Assembly (NCBI GenBank): GCA_019636275.1
Contig: JAHBXY010000038.1
Coordinates: forward strand, 1 to 60,937
Source of the DNA: Planctomycetota bacterium
GTDB taxonomy: Bacteria > Planctomycetota > J058
Direction of reading: 5' to 3'
Length of the DNA stretch: 60,937 nucleotides
Shown here: positions 22,870 to 31,711 of the stretch, piece by piece
Numbering within the stretch: position 1 is the stretch's first letter
Layout of the letters: each line of letters starts with the position of its first letter
Made by a program: the position numbers and the translations under genes
Notes under the pieces: generated by a model
Databases searched by the model: none
Seen by the model: only the letters and a program-made list of their open reading frames with translations
Told to the model about the DNA's origin: nothing

Positions 22870-23008
22870 ACCATCCCCCTCCCGCTGGGGGTCAAGGAGG
22901 CGTTACACTTGACGCCCCTTCGCCGGCCAGGGCCCGCCCGGGCCGGCGTTTGGGGTCCCCCGGCGGTGGCGGGGGAGGCGGCCCGCGGGTTGCGCGACCC
23001 GGCGGGCC

Positions 23009-24030
23009 ATGAACCCGCAGCAGCGTGGAGCGATCGCCTTGCCCGACCCCGCAGCGACCGACCGGCTCCGGGTGATCCTCGAGGAGGGCGGCCAGTCCCG
23101 CCCCTTCGAGTTCGACGCCCAGGAGATCACGATCGGGCGCACCGCCGACAACGCGGTGCGCATCTCCGACGCCCTCTCGTCGCGCCACCACTGCCAGATC
23201 AAGCGCGACCCGCGCGGCTGGGTCGTGGCCGACCTCAAGAGCCGCAACGGGACCAAGCTCAACGGCGAGCCGCTCACCGCCGAGCACGTCCTGCGCCCGG
23301 GCGACCGGATCGAGGTCGGCGACTCGACGATCCACTTCGCCGAGAAGCGCGGGGCCCGCCAGCCCTCGGTGAAGACGAAGCGCCGCGAGAAGCCCGCCGA
23401 CGCCCCGGCGCCCGCCCCGGCCGCCGGCCCGCCGCTCACGCCGGCCGACGGCGTCGCGCTCGTCGTCGTCGCCAGCGGCCAGCGCGCGGCGGTCGGCGCC
23501 CTGCCGTTCGTGATCGGGCGCAAGAAGAGCAGCGGCCTGTCGATCGACGACGCCGACGTCAGCAACGAGCACTGCATGATCGTCGACGACGAGGGCGCCC
23601 TGCACCTCGTCGACCTGGGCTCGACCAACGGCACGTTCGTCGACGGCGAGCGCCTGCGCGGGCGCACGCCGCTGCGCCGCGGCGCGGTGCTCCGCCTCGG
23701 CCCCACGCTCGAGGTCCGCGTCGAGGTCCGCGTCGAGGCGGGCGCGGCGGCGAAGAAGGCCCCGGGCGTGCCGAAGTCCGACCGCCACGACCGGCCCGCG
23801 AAGCGCCCGCCGACCTCCGACCGCAACGACCCTCCGGCGCCGGCCGCCGTCGAGGAGGTCGACGACCTCGACGCGCTCGACGCGGCGGACGACGACGCCC
23901 CGCCGGCGCGGCCGGCCGCCAAGGCCGCGCCGAAGGCGAAGGCCAAGCCCGCGGCGCGCCCCCGCCCGGGCGACGCCGCCGACGCGGCCGACGTCGTCGC
24001 CGGCGAAGGCGACGTGGCCCGGCCGACTTC
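23009..24030 (+). CDS. double-FHA protein, N-terminal part of a frameshifted membrane protein
   Basis: About 340 codons from ATG 23009. Two FHA domains: about 20-110 (IGRTADNAVRISD, SSRHHCQI, SRNGTKLNG) and about 145-240 (IGRKKSSGLSIDD, VSNEHCMI, GSTNGTFVDG). An Ala/Pro/Lys/Asp linker follows. Near 24015 the sense moves from this frame to the next (PADFTARLKGPP), and at about 24045-24066 to the third, where a TM segment begins. This frame stays open without stop for 3 kb, as high GC often does. Likely one gene with 24063-25817: cytoplasmic FHA reading kinase output, coupled to an exported domain. First gene of the pseudopilin cluster. Confidence 0.75.
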
Positions 24031-24062
24031 ACCGCGCGCCTCAAGGGGCCGCCGCGGGTCAG

Positions 24063-25817
24063 GGCGGCGGCAGGGGCGGCGGCGGCGGCGGCGGCGGGGC
24101 CCTGGTCGTCGTGGCGCTGCTCCTGGTCGTGGGCGCCGTCGGCGCCACGGCGGCCACGACGCTCGTCGCGCGCCCCGAGGGCGACCCGGCGCCCGCCGAC
24201 GGCCTGGTCGAGAACTGGTCGTTCGAGGACGCCCCGGGCCGCGCCGACGGCGGCGTCCCCGGCTGGGAGCTGGCCGCCGACGGGGCGGCCCTCGTCCAGG
24301 ACGGCGTGGCCTACGGCCGGCGCGCGCTGGCCCTCACGGCCGCGCCCGGCGCGCGGCCCGAGTTCAGGAGCGCCGCGCCGCTGCGCGTCTCCGCCGACCG
24401 CGCCTACCGCATCCGCGCCGCCGTGTCGCTCGACGCGCGCGTCGGCGCCGCCCTGCGCGTCGACTGGACCGCCGAGGACGACCCGAGCTACGCCCGCAGC
24501 AGCTGGGCCGTCGTCCTCGACCCGGCGCCGCAGGGCACGGGCGGCTGGCGCGACGTCGGCGGCACCGTCGTGGCCCCGCGCGGTGCGACCCTGGCGCGCG
24601 TCGTCGGCGTGGCCCTGCCCACCCGCGACGGCCCGGCCGGCCGGGCCCGCTTCGACCGCGTGCACATGGTCGCCACGGGCGAGCAGCCGCAGCGCTTCGT
24701 CCTCGACGGCCCGGCGGGGCTGGCCCTGCACGTCGACGAGCGCGGCGTGACGTCGATCCACCGCGACCGCCGCGAGCTGGCGGCCGAGCTGGCCGTCGCC
24801 GTCGACCCGGCCGACCCGCTCTGCCACCAGCGCGCCGCGCGCGTCGACCAGCCGGCCGCGCCGCAGCCCGACGAGAGCCTCCTGGCGCTCGGCGCGATCC
24901 CCGACCCGATCGGCGGCCGCGTCGACTACGCCTTCAGCGCCGCGCCCGACGCCGGCGGGCTGCGCCTGCGCTGGAGCGGCGGCGCGCGCGCCGAGCCGCT
25001 CTCGCTCGTGTTCCTCCTCCCGCGCCTCGAGGACGTCGCGCCGCTCGAGCTCGACGGCAAGGACGTCACCGGCCAGCTCCCCACGGCGCCGGTCACCGTG
25101 AGCGAGATGGCCTGGGGCAAGGCGGCGCGGCAGGTGTCGTTCCGCTTCACCGCCCCGGCGGCGCTCACCCTGCGGCGCGTCGGCAGCGGCGCCGAGCTGT
25201 CGTTCGCCGTGCCGCCGCGGGCGATCGCCACCGGCGAGGCCAGCGTCGGCGTCGACGTCGGCGCCGCGTCCAGCGGCACGCGCGACCAGCTCCGCCGCCT
25301 CCTCGAGGAGGCCGAGCAGGCGGCCGCCCAGGGCGAGCTCGCCCGGGCGCTCGAGGCCTACCGGCGCCTGGCCGCCCGCTTCTCCCACGACCCGGCCGTC
25401 GTCGAGCGCGCCAACCGCGCCGCCGACGAGCTCACCCGCCGCGCCCAGCGCCTCGTCGAGGTGGTCGAGTTCGCCCAGCGCGAGGCGCAGGAGCTGCCGC
25501 TCCCGCCGCTGGCGCAGGCCGCGCGCGCCGTCGTCGACGAGCTCGAGCGCGGCTTCGACGGCACGCCGCAGCTCGACCGCGCCCGGCGCGAGCTGTCGCG
25601 CATCGACGACGCGGTCGCCGCCGCGCGCCGCGCCGAGGAGCACGCCCGCGTGCGCGAGCTGCTCGACCGCGCCCAGCGCCTGCGCGAGGCCGGGCACGTG
25701 CACCTGGCGCGCCTGATCTACCAGGGGATCGTCGACCACGTGGACGAGGCGGTGCCGGGCGTCGCCGACGCGCGGACCCGCCTGGCGGCGCTGCCGGCGC
25801 AGGGGGGGGCGCGATGA
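24063..25817 (+). CDS. membrane protein with carbohydrate-binding-like and coiled-coil regions (C-terminal part of the FHA gene)
   Basis: Gly-rich stretch, then a TM segment (ALVVVALLLVVGAVGATAA, about 24096-24155). Outside it a beta-sandwich resembling CBM_4_9 / galactose-binding-like modules (LVENWSFEDAPG, GVPGWELAADGAALVQDG, WRDVGGTVVAPRGATLARV) over about 150 residues. Then a less clear beta-region and a helical, TPR-like C-terminus (ALEAYRRLAARFSHDPAVVE). GTG 24111 would be an independent start without the Gly-rich part. The stop overlaps the next ATG by 4 bp (ATGA). Function unknown; position suggests an inner-membrane part of the secretion machine. Confidence 0.7.
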   Translation, partial: GGGRGGGGGGGGALVVVALLLVVGAVGATAATTLVARPEGDPAPADGLVENWSFEDAPGRADGGVPGWELAADGAALVQDGVAYGRRALALTAAPGARPEFRSAAPLRVSADRAYRIRAAVSLDARVGAALRVDWTAEDDPSYARSSWAVVLDPAPQGTGGWRDVGGTVVAPRGATLARVVGVALPTRDGPAGRARFDRVHMVATGEQPQRFVLDGPAGLALHVDERGVTSIHRDRRELAAELAVAVDPADPLCHQRAARVDQPAAPQPDESLLALGAIPDPIGGRVDYAFSAAPDAGGLRLRWSGGARAEPLSLVFLLPRLEDVAPLELDGKDVTGQLPTAPVTVSEMAWGKAARQVSFRFTAPAALTLRRVGSGAELSFAVPPRAIATGEASVGVDVGAASSGTRDQLRRLLEEAEQAAAQGELARALEAYRRLAARFSHDPAVVERANRAADELTRRAQRLVEVVEFAQREAQELPLPPLAQAARAVVDELERGFDGTPQLDRARRELSRIDDAVAAARRAEEHARVRELLDRAQRLREAGHVHLARLIYQGIVDHVDEAVPGVADARTRLAALPAQGGAR

Positions 25818-27433
25818 CCCTCGGGGTCGGGCTGGACATCGGCGGCTCGTCCGTCACCGTGGCGGCCGTGCGCGCCCGCAAGGGCTCGCTGGCGCTCGAG
25901 CGCTTCCTGCACGTGCCGCTCGACGAGCTCGCCGGCGAGGGCGTCGACGTGGCCTCGCCCGCCGCCGTCGCGCGCGCCGTCGCCGGTCGCATGCGCGACC
26001 GCGGCATCCCCACCGGCCGCGTGGTCGTGGGCGTCTCGGGCCGCGACGCGATCATCCGCTACTCGCACCTGCCGCCCATGCCCGCCTGGCGCCTGGCGCT
26101 CCTCGTGCAGTACGAGGTGCAGGACACGGCCGAGAAGACCGGCGAGGCGCTCTCGGCCGACTACCGGCTCCTGCCCGACACGGGCGAGGGCAACCTCGTC
26201 CTCGTGGCCCTGGCAAAGGACGCGCGCGTCCTGGAGACGATCCGCGCCTGGCAGGCGGCGGGCGTCGGCGCGGCCGCGGCCATGCCGCTGCCGGTGGCCG
26301 CGGGCGACTGCGCGCGCTTCCTCTGCGACGAGGCGGCCGCCGGCACGACGCTCGTCGTCGATATCGGCCGCGACGCGACCGAGGTGGCGCTCGTCGAGAC
26401 GGGCGAGCTGCTCTTCGCCCGCAGCGTGCAGACGGGCGGCGAGGCCTTCACCGAGCGCGCCGCCAAGCTCCTGGGGATCGACCGCGACGAGGCCGAGGAG
26501 AAGAAGCGCCTGGGCGAGCTCGACGACGAGGTCCTCTCCGGACCGCGCCAGCAGCTCGCGGCCATGGTCTCGGCGTCGGTCGACTTCGCCCGCGGCCAGC
26601 TCAAGCGCAAGAAGCTCAAGCTCGACCGCGTCCTGCTCACGGGCGGCGGCGCGCGCGCGCCGGGCCTGGTCGAGGCGGTGGGCAAGGCGACCGGGTGCGA
26701 GGCGCGCCTGTTCGACCCGCTCGAGGCGATCGACCTGTCGCGCGCCAACCCGTCGTCGCGCGACGAGGCGGCGGCCGCCGGGCTCGAGGCCACGACCGCG
26801 CTCGGCCTGGCCCTCTCGGCCGCGCTGCCGCACGCCACGCGGCTCGACCTCCTGCCGCTCGAGGTCAAGCGCGCGCTCGAGCGGCGCCACCGCACCGTGC
26901 CGCTCGTGGCCGCCGGCGCCGCGCTGGTCGTGGCGCTCGTCCTGGCCTTCGGCACCTCGCTGTGGGCCCGCTCGGGCGAGGCCGGCCGCGCCGCGCAGCT
27001 CAAGGCGGCGCGCGGGCAGGTGACGGCGCGCCTCGAGCAGCACCGCGAGCGCGCGCGGAAGAACGAGGCGCGCGAGGCCGAGCTGCGCGCGCTGGCCGAC
27101 CGCGCCCGCCCGGGGCTGGCGCTGGCGGGGCTCCTGGGCGCGCTCGGCGAGCGCGTGCCGGCGCGGATCTCGCTCTCGCGCCTGGCCCTCGTGCGCGACG
27201 ACCGCACGGGCGGCTTCGGCCTCGAGCTCGAGGGCACGGCCGACAACGCCCAGGGCGACGCGATCGCGGCCATGCGCCAGCTCCAGCAGGCGCTGGAGGC
27301 CGACCCGCTCGTGGCCGAGGCCAGCGTCAAGCCGAAGCAGCACGAGGGGACGACCCTCGACTTCACCGTGACCGTGGTGCCCACCGGCGGCGCGGCCGCG
27401 CCGCCGCCCAGCGGCGACCAGGGAGGCGACTGA
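25814..27433 (+). CDS. PilM-PilN fusion (type IV pilus / T2SS platform protein)
   Basis: 539 aa. Residues 1-350 are an actin-like PilM/GspL-type ATPase fold: VGLDIGGSSVTVAAV at the start, GTTLVVDIGRDATEVALVE near 178 and VLLTGGGARAPGL near 276. TM segment at about 364-386 (LVAAGAALVVALVLAFG), then a coiled coil and a PilN-like ferredoxin fold (RISLSRLALVRDD, FTVTVVPTGG at the end). In most pilus systems these are two genes; here one chain spans cytoplasm to periplasm, as GspL does. ATG overlaps the upstream stop. Next gene starts 1 nt after. Confidence 0.88.
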   Translation: MTLGVGLDIGGSSVTVAAVRARKGSLALERFLHVPLDELAGEGVDVASPAAVARAVAGRMRDRGIPTGRVVVGVSGRDAIIRYSHLPPMPAWRLALLVQYEVQDTAEKTGEALSADYRLLPDTGEGNLVLVALAKDARVLETIRAWQAAGVGAAAAMPLPVAAGDCARFLCDEAAAGTTLVVDIGRDATEVALVETGELLFARSVQTGGEAFTERAAKLLGIDRDEAEEKKRLGELDDEVLSGPRQQLAAMVSASVDFARGQLKRKKLKLDRVLLTGGGARAPGLVEAVGKATGCEARLFDPLEAIDLSRANPSSRDEAAAAGLEATTALGLALSAALPHATRLDLLPLEVKRALERRHRTVPLVAAGAALVVALVLAFGTSLWARSGEAGRAAQLKAARGQVTARLEQHRERARKNEAREAELRALADRARPGLALAGLLGALGERVPARISLSRLALVRDDRTGGFGLELEGTADNAQGDAIAAMRQLQQALEADPLVAEASVKPKQHEGTTLDFTVTVVPTGGAAAPPPSGDQGGD

Positions 27434-27434
27434 C

Positions 27435-28268
27435 GTGGCCGTCGACTTCGAGGCGATCTGGCACACGCACAAGCGCTTCATCCTGCAGGTCGCGGGCGGG
27501 GCGCTGGCCTTCTCGGTGCTGCTCGGCTGGCGCGGGAGCATCGCCGCCGAGGCCACGCGCATGGCCAAGGCCAACGCCGGGCAGCAGGCCGAGCTCCAGG
27601 ACGACCTGGGCGGCCTCCTCGGCGCCGAGGGGCTGGAGAAGGGGCGCGCCGCCGCGCTCGGCGAGCGGCTCGAGCCGGCCGTGCTCGACGCGCTCCTGTG
27701 GCGCCCCGACGAGGGCTTCGTTCTGCCCAAGGGGGAGAAGTCCGGACTGATGTACTACTCCGACGTGGCCAGCCGGGCGGCCAAGGCCGTCGCCGACAAG
27801 GCCGCCGAGTCGAACGCGCAGGTGCCGACGACGACGCAGGCGCTGGGCCTCGTGACCGAGCCCGAGGAGGCGCGCGTCCCCGAGGCGCTGGCGCAGGTCG
27901 ACCTGGTGCGGCGGCTCGTCCTGCGGCTGCTCGCGGCCGGCGTGCGCAACGTCTCGCGCGTGGAGCTCCTCGACGCCACCTACCAGGCGCGCGAGGGCGG
28001 CTACCTGCGCCAGCTCCCGGCGCGGCTTACCTTCCGCGCGCGCAGCGAGACGCTCGCCCGCGCGCTCGGCGAGCTGCAGGTGGCCGGGTCGTTCGTCGAG
28101 GTCCTCGGCTGCCGCGTCACGCGCGAGCGCGGCGCGGGCGAGCCGCTGCAGGTGGAGCTCGAGGTCCAGGCCCTGGCCACGGTCGAGCAGGCGCCCGTGG
28201 CCCCGGTGAGCGCCGGGGCGGCGGCCGGCTCGCGCCGGGGGCCGCGCCGCTTCGGACGGGAGCGCTGA
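27435..28268 (+). CDS. PilO/GspM-like membrane protein
   Basis: 277 aa. TM segment near the N-terminus (FILQVAGGALAFSVLLGW, about 15-32), a coiled-coil stretch, then a C-terminal alpha/beta region (VSRVELLDATYQ, PARLTFRARSETLARALGELQ, FVEVLGCRVTRE) that fits the ferredoxin-like domain of PilO. GTG start 1 nt after the PilM-N stop. Assigned mainly by position and topology; the sequence itself is weakly diagnostic. Confidence 0.65.
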   Translation: MAVDFEAIWHTHKRFILQVAGGALAFSVLLGWRGSIAAEATRMAKANAGQQAELQDDLGGLLGAEGLEKGRAAALGERLEPAVLDALLWRPDEGFVLPKGEKSGLMYYSDVASRAAKAVADKAAESNAQVPTTTQALGLVTEPEEARVPEALAQVDLVRRLVLRLLAAGVRNVSRVELLDATYQAREGGYLRQLPARLTFRARSETLARALGELQVAGSFVEVLGCRVTRERGAGEPLQVELEVQALATVEQAPVAPVSAGAAAGSRRGPRRFGRER

Positions 28269-28270
28269 GC

Positions 28271-28645
28271 GTGCTCGAGCTGACGAAGGAGAAGGTCCTG
28301 GCCCTCGTGGCGCTCCTGGCCGCGGCCATGGTCGTGGCCGGCCTGAGCGCGCCGCGCGTCGAGGACGTGCCCCCCGTGCCGCCCGAGGAGGCGGCGCGCC
28401 CCTACCGCACGATCTCGTCGGCGCCGCGCCTGGCGCCCGAGCGGCCCTACAAGCCCGGCCCCGGCGTGCGCGACCCGTTCGCCGTCGAGGACCCGTGGAA
28501 GGAGGCGCCGCCGGCGCTCCTGGCCCTGCCGCCCACGCGCGGGTGGCCGCGCGCCCTGCCGGTCGGCCCCAACCCGACGGCCAGGAGCCCGCACGACCGC
28601 CTGCTCCCGCGCGCCCGCCCGCGCGCGGCGGGGGAGGGCCAGTGA
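28271..28645 (+). CDS. small membrane-anchored periplasmic protein, PilP/GspC-like position
   Basis: 124 aa. One TM segment (VLALVALLAAAMVVAGL, about 9-25), then a Pro-rich region with VRDPFAVEDPW, similar to the DPF motif seen in PilP and GspC proteins near the secretin-binding part. GTG start two nt after the PilO stop; stop overlaps the next start (GTGA). The assignment is inference from order and the DPF motif. Confidence 0.6.
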   Translation: MLELTKEKVLALVALLAAAMVVAGLSAPRVEDVPPVPPEEAARPYRTISSAPRLAPERPYKPGPGVRDPFAVEDPWKEAPPALLALPPTRGWPRALPVGPNPTARSPHDRLLPRARPRAAGEGQ

Positions 28646-29300
28646 CCGCGCGCGCCGCCGTCATGGCCCTCGTCGTCGCCGGCCTCGCGCTCGTCGTCGC
28701 GCCGCCGGCGCGCGCGCAGGAGGCGATCGACGCCGACTTCCGCATGTTCGACGTCGTCGTCGTCGACGGCGTGGCCGACCCGATCGAGGGCACGATCCTC
28801 GAGGAGGGGGCGCGCCTGAAGATCCGCACCCGGCAGGGCGTGATCACCGAGTTCCCCCGCGACAAGGTGCGGGAGATCACCCGGCGCGAGACGGCCGAGT
28901 CGGCCTTCAAGGCGCGCGCGGCGCGGATCAAGGAGCGCGGCACGGGCGGCGAGCACCGGCTCCTGGCCGAGTGGGCGCTCAAGCACGGGCTGCGCGCCGA
29001 GGGCGAGGGCGAGCTGCGCCTGGCGGCCGAGGCGGAGCCCGACCCGACCCGCTCGCTCGCCCACCGCGAGCGGCTCATCGGCCTCGTCGAGGACCGGCTC
29101 GGCGACCTCGCGGGCGGGGCGCGCGACGCCGCGCTCGAGGGGCTCCTGGTCGAGGTCGCCCGCGCCGAGGCCAAGGGCGGGGCGTCGCCGCGCCTGCTCC
29201 TCACGCGCGCGCGGGTGGCGCGCGAGCTGGGCTGCCCGGGTCGCGCGCGGCGCGCTCGGGCGGCGCGCGACGCGCTCGAGGGGGCGCAAGGGCGAGTCCA
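28642..29300 (+). CDS. exported TPR protein, N-terminal part (frameshifted)
   Basis: GTG 28642 overlaps the previous stop. Signal peptide VMALVVAGLALVVAPPARAQ (about residues 7-26). Then a small beta domain (VVVDGVADPIEGTILEEGAR, IRTRQGVITEFPRDKVREI) and helical TPR-like repeats. Sense in this frame is good to about 29,250 (ARVARELGCPG) and then fails in a GC-rich Pro/Arg stretch; the frame formally stops at 29643. The same gene evidently continues in another frame from about 29,410 (next entry). Periplasmic or outer-membrane lipidless TPR proteins can act as pilotin-like assembly factors; here that is only inference. Confidence 0.7.
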
Positions 29301-29409
29301 CGGGCGACGCCCGCCGCCGGTCGACGACACCCCGGCCGGGCCGGCGCGGCCGCCCGAGCGGCCGCGGAGCTTGGCCGCGGCGACGAGGGGGTCGACCGCC
29401 CGCCGCCGC

Positions 29410-31088
29410 CGCCGCGCCACGACGTCGACGCCCCGCCGGCGACCCCCGACGACCACGGCGACCGCGAGCTCCCCGGCCTCCGCCCGCCAGAGCGCGACGT
29501 GTGGCGGCAGGCGCTCTTGCTCCTGGGCGCCGTCGAGGCGCGCGACGGCCGCCTGGCCGAGGCGGCCGACGCCTACGAGCGCGTGCTCGAGGTGTGGCCG
29601 CAGGAGCGCGCCGCGTGCCTGGGCCTGGCGCGCCTGCGCGTGACGGCCGGGCAGCGCGGCGCCGCGCAGGACCTGCTCACGGCGGCGCTGAAGGTCTTCC
29701 CGCGCGACGGCGAGCTGCTGCTCGTGCGCGGGCAGGTGCGCGCGCTGCTCGAGGACCTCGAGGGCGCGCGGCAGGACCTGTCGGCCGTGCTCACGGCGGT
29801 CCGCCCGCCCGACGACTCGGCCCTGGCCCGCGACACGCGCGCCGCGCTGGGCCTCGTGCTCGTGCTCGCGGGCGAGCTCGACAAGGCCGGCCCGTCGCTC
29901 GAGGCGGCCGACGCGCCGCCCGGCCACGGCCCGGCGCGCCTCGGGCGGGCGCTCCTGGCCGAGCGCCGGGGAGACCTGGCGGCCGCCCGCGGCCACTACG
30001 AGGAGGCCGCGCGGCTGCTCGCGCCGCGCGCCGGCGACGCGCACTACGCGCTGGCGTTCGTCCTCACCGAGCAGGGCGACGCGCAGTCGCTGCAGGCCGC
30101 CGCGGGCGCCCTGCGGCAGGCGGCGCGGCAGGGGGTCGACCTCGAGCTGTGCCTGCGCGCGCTCACCGACCTGGTCGTGCGGCGCGGCGACCCCGAGGCC
30201 GAGCTGAAGCTGCTCGAGCTGCACGCGCGCACGGCGGCGCCGCCGACGCCCGACCTGCTGGCGCGGCTCGGGCGGGCCTACCTGCGCCAGGAGCGCCACG
30301 ACGAGGCGAAGGCGCTGTTCGAGCGGGCGCTCGGGCAGGCGACCGACCACGCGGCGAGCCTGCGCGGGCTGGCGTTCGTGGCCTACGCGCGCGACGACCG
30401 GGCGCGGGCGAAGGAGCTGTTCGACCGCCTGCTCAAGCTCGACCCGCAGGACGCGTGGGCCGCCCGCGGGCAGCGCAACCTCGAGGAGGCGCGCACGCGG
30501 CGGATGTGGGTCGACGCGTTCGACCGCCCCGGCAGCGAGGTGAAGAACGCCTGGCGCGTCGAGGCGCCGTTCGGGCTCAAGGTCGAGATGGCCGACGGCA
30601 AGGTGTTCCTCGCCGGCCGCCAGCAGAACGAGGCCGACGGCAAGACGCGCCTCGTGCGCACGGTCCAGGGCGAGCACGTGGTCAAGCTCGAGGCGCGGCT
30701 GCACCTCGACCGCCTGGGCGAGGAGGCGCGCGCCGGGCTGCGCATGGAGACCGAGCGCGGCGGCGTCGTGGTCCTGTTCCGCGACGGCGACGGCGGGCTC
30801 AAGGTCACCTGGGGCAAGAGCAAGACCGCCCCGCTCGAGGACCCGCGGCCGCTCGGCGCCTGGCCGGGGCCCGGCCCGCGGACGCTGGCGATCGAGGTCG
30901 AGAACCCGCAGGACGGCACGGTCGCCCTGTGGGTCGACGGCGTGCGCCGCGGCGAGCTCAAGGTGCCGGGCTTCGGGCGCGACAGGGCCGACGCGGAGCT
31001 GTCCGTCTACGCCCAGGGGACGCGCCTCGACCAGCGGGTGGAGGTGGTCCTCGAGGAGGTCCGCATCTACGTGCGGCGCGAGCGGTGA
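29410..31088 (+). CDS. TPR protein with C-terminal lectin-like domain (C-terminal part of the same gene)
   Basis: About 560 residues. Ten or so TPR-like units (ALLLLGAVEARDGRLAEAA, RLGRAYLRQERHDEAKALF, LAFVAYARDDRARAKELFD) up to about 30,500. The last about 190 residues form a beta-sandwich resembling concanavalin A-like / 3-keto-disaccharide hydrolase-like domains (VDAFDRPGSEVKNAWRVE, GLRMETERGGVVVLFRDGD, VALWVDGVRRGELKV). The upstream end is taken at the frame transition. Lies directly before gspG. Confidence 0.75.
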
Positions 31089-31099
31089 GGGGGGCGGGG

Positions 31100-31711
31100 A
31101 TGCGGCGCGCGGGTTTCACGCTGGTCGAGCTGCTGGTCGTCATGGCGGTGATCGTCGTCCTGCTCGGGCTCTCGCTCCCGGCCATCTCGGCCGTGCGGCG
31201 CAAGAGCCAGGTGCGCGAGACCGAGGCGCTCATGCAGCGGCTCAAGCTGGCGCTGGCCACCTACCAGCAGGACTTCGGCGACTACCCGCCGAGCTCGTTC
31301 CGGCGCCTGGGCCTGCGCGGCAACGGGCAGAACGAGGGCATCGAGCTCATGCTCCGCTGCCTGACGACGCGCGCCCGCACGGGCCCCTACGTCGAGCTCG
31401 AGGACGGACAGCTCGGCAACCTCGACGAGGACCGCCTGCCGTCCGACGCCGACCCGACGCAGTCGACCATGTCGACGCGCGAGCTGCTCGAGGTCCTCGA
31501 CGCCTGGCAGAACCCGCTCGTCTACCTGCACAACGCCGACTACGACCAGGGCGGCGCGGCCACGCTGCAGCAGGGCGGGCTGGCGCAGGTCGCGGCCGGC
31601 AAGAGCGAGAAGACGGGGCAGTTCCTCGGGCTGACCACGTTCCAGCTCTGGAGCGCCGGCCCCGACGGGGTGGCCGGGACCGACGACGACCTGCGGCTCT
31701 GGGGCGAGTGA
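31100..31711 (+). CDS. gspG: major pseudopilin, GspG-like
   Basis: 203 aa. Very short leader MRRAG then FTLVELLVVMAVIVVLLGLS, a textbook type III prepilin peptidase site with Glu at +5. Helix continues to VRETEALMQRLKLALATYQ, then YQQDFGDYPPSS as in GspG proteins (DxGxYP). Terminal part includes LWSAGPDGVAGTDDDLRLW, close to the Ca-binding GxDGxxGTxDD loop of GspG. ATG is preceded by GGGGGCGGGG. Its stop overlaps the GTG of the next gene. Confidence 0.92.
   Translation: MRRAGFTLVELLVVMAVIVVLLGLSLPAISAVRRKSQVRETEALMQRLKLALATYQQDFGDYPPSSFRRLGLRGNGQNEGIELMLRCLTTRARTGPYVELEDGQLGNLDEDRLPSDADPTQSTMSTRELLEVLDAWQNPLVYLHNADYDQGGAATLQQGGLAQVAAGKSEKTGQFLGLTTFQLWSAGPDGVAGTDDDLRLWGE

Noticed and set aside
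22870..23008. sigma-54 promoter upstream of the secretion cluster
   Set aside because: No TGGC-N-GC type -24/-12 pair could be seen, so control by the neighbouring activator is not supported by sequence.
23009..27433. single 1474-aa reading across the FHA gene and PilM
   Set aside because: The middle (about 24,030-25,810) is an Arg-rich shadow of the membrane-protein frame; only its two ends are coding.
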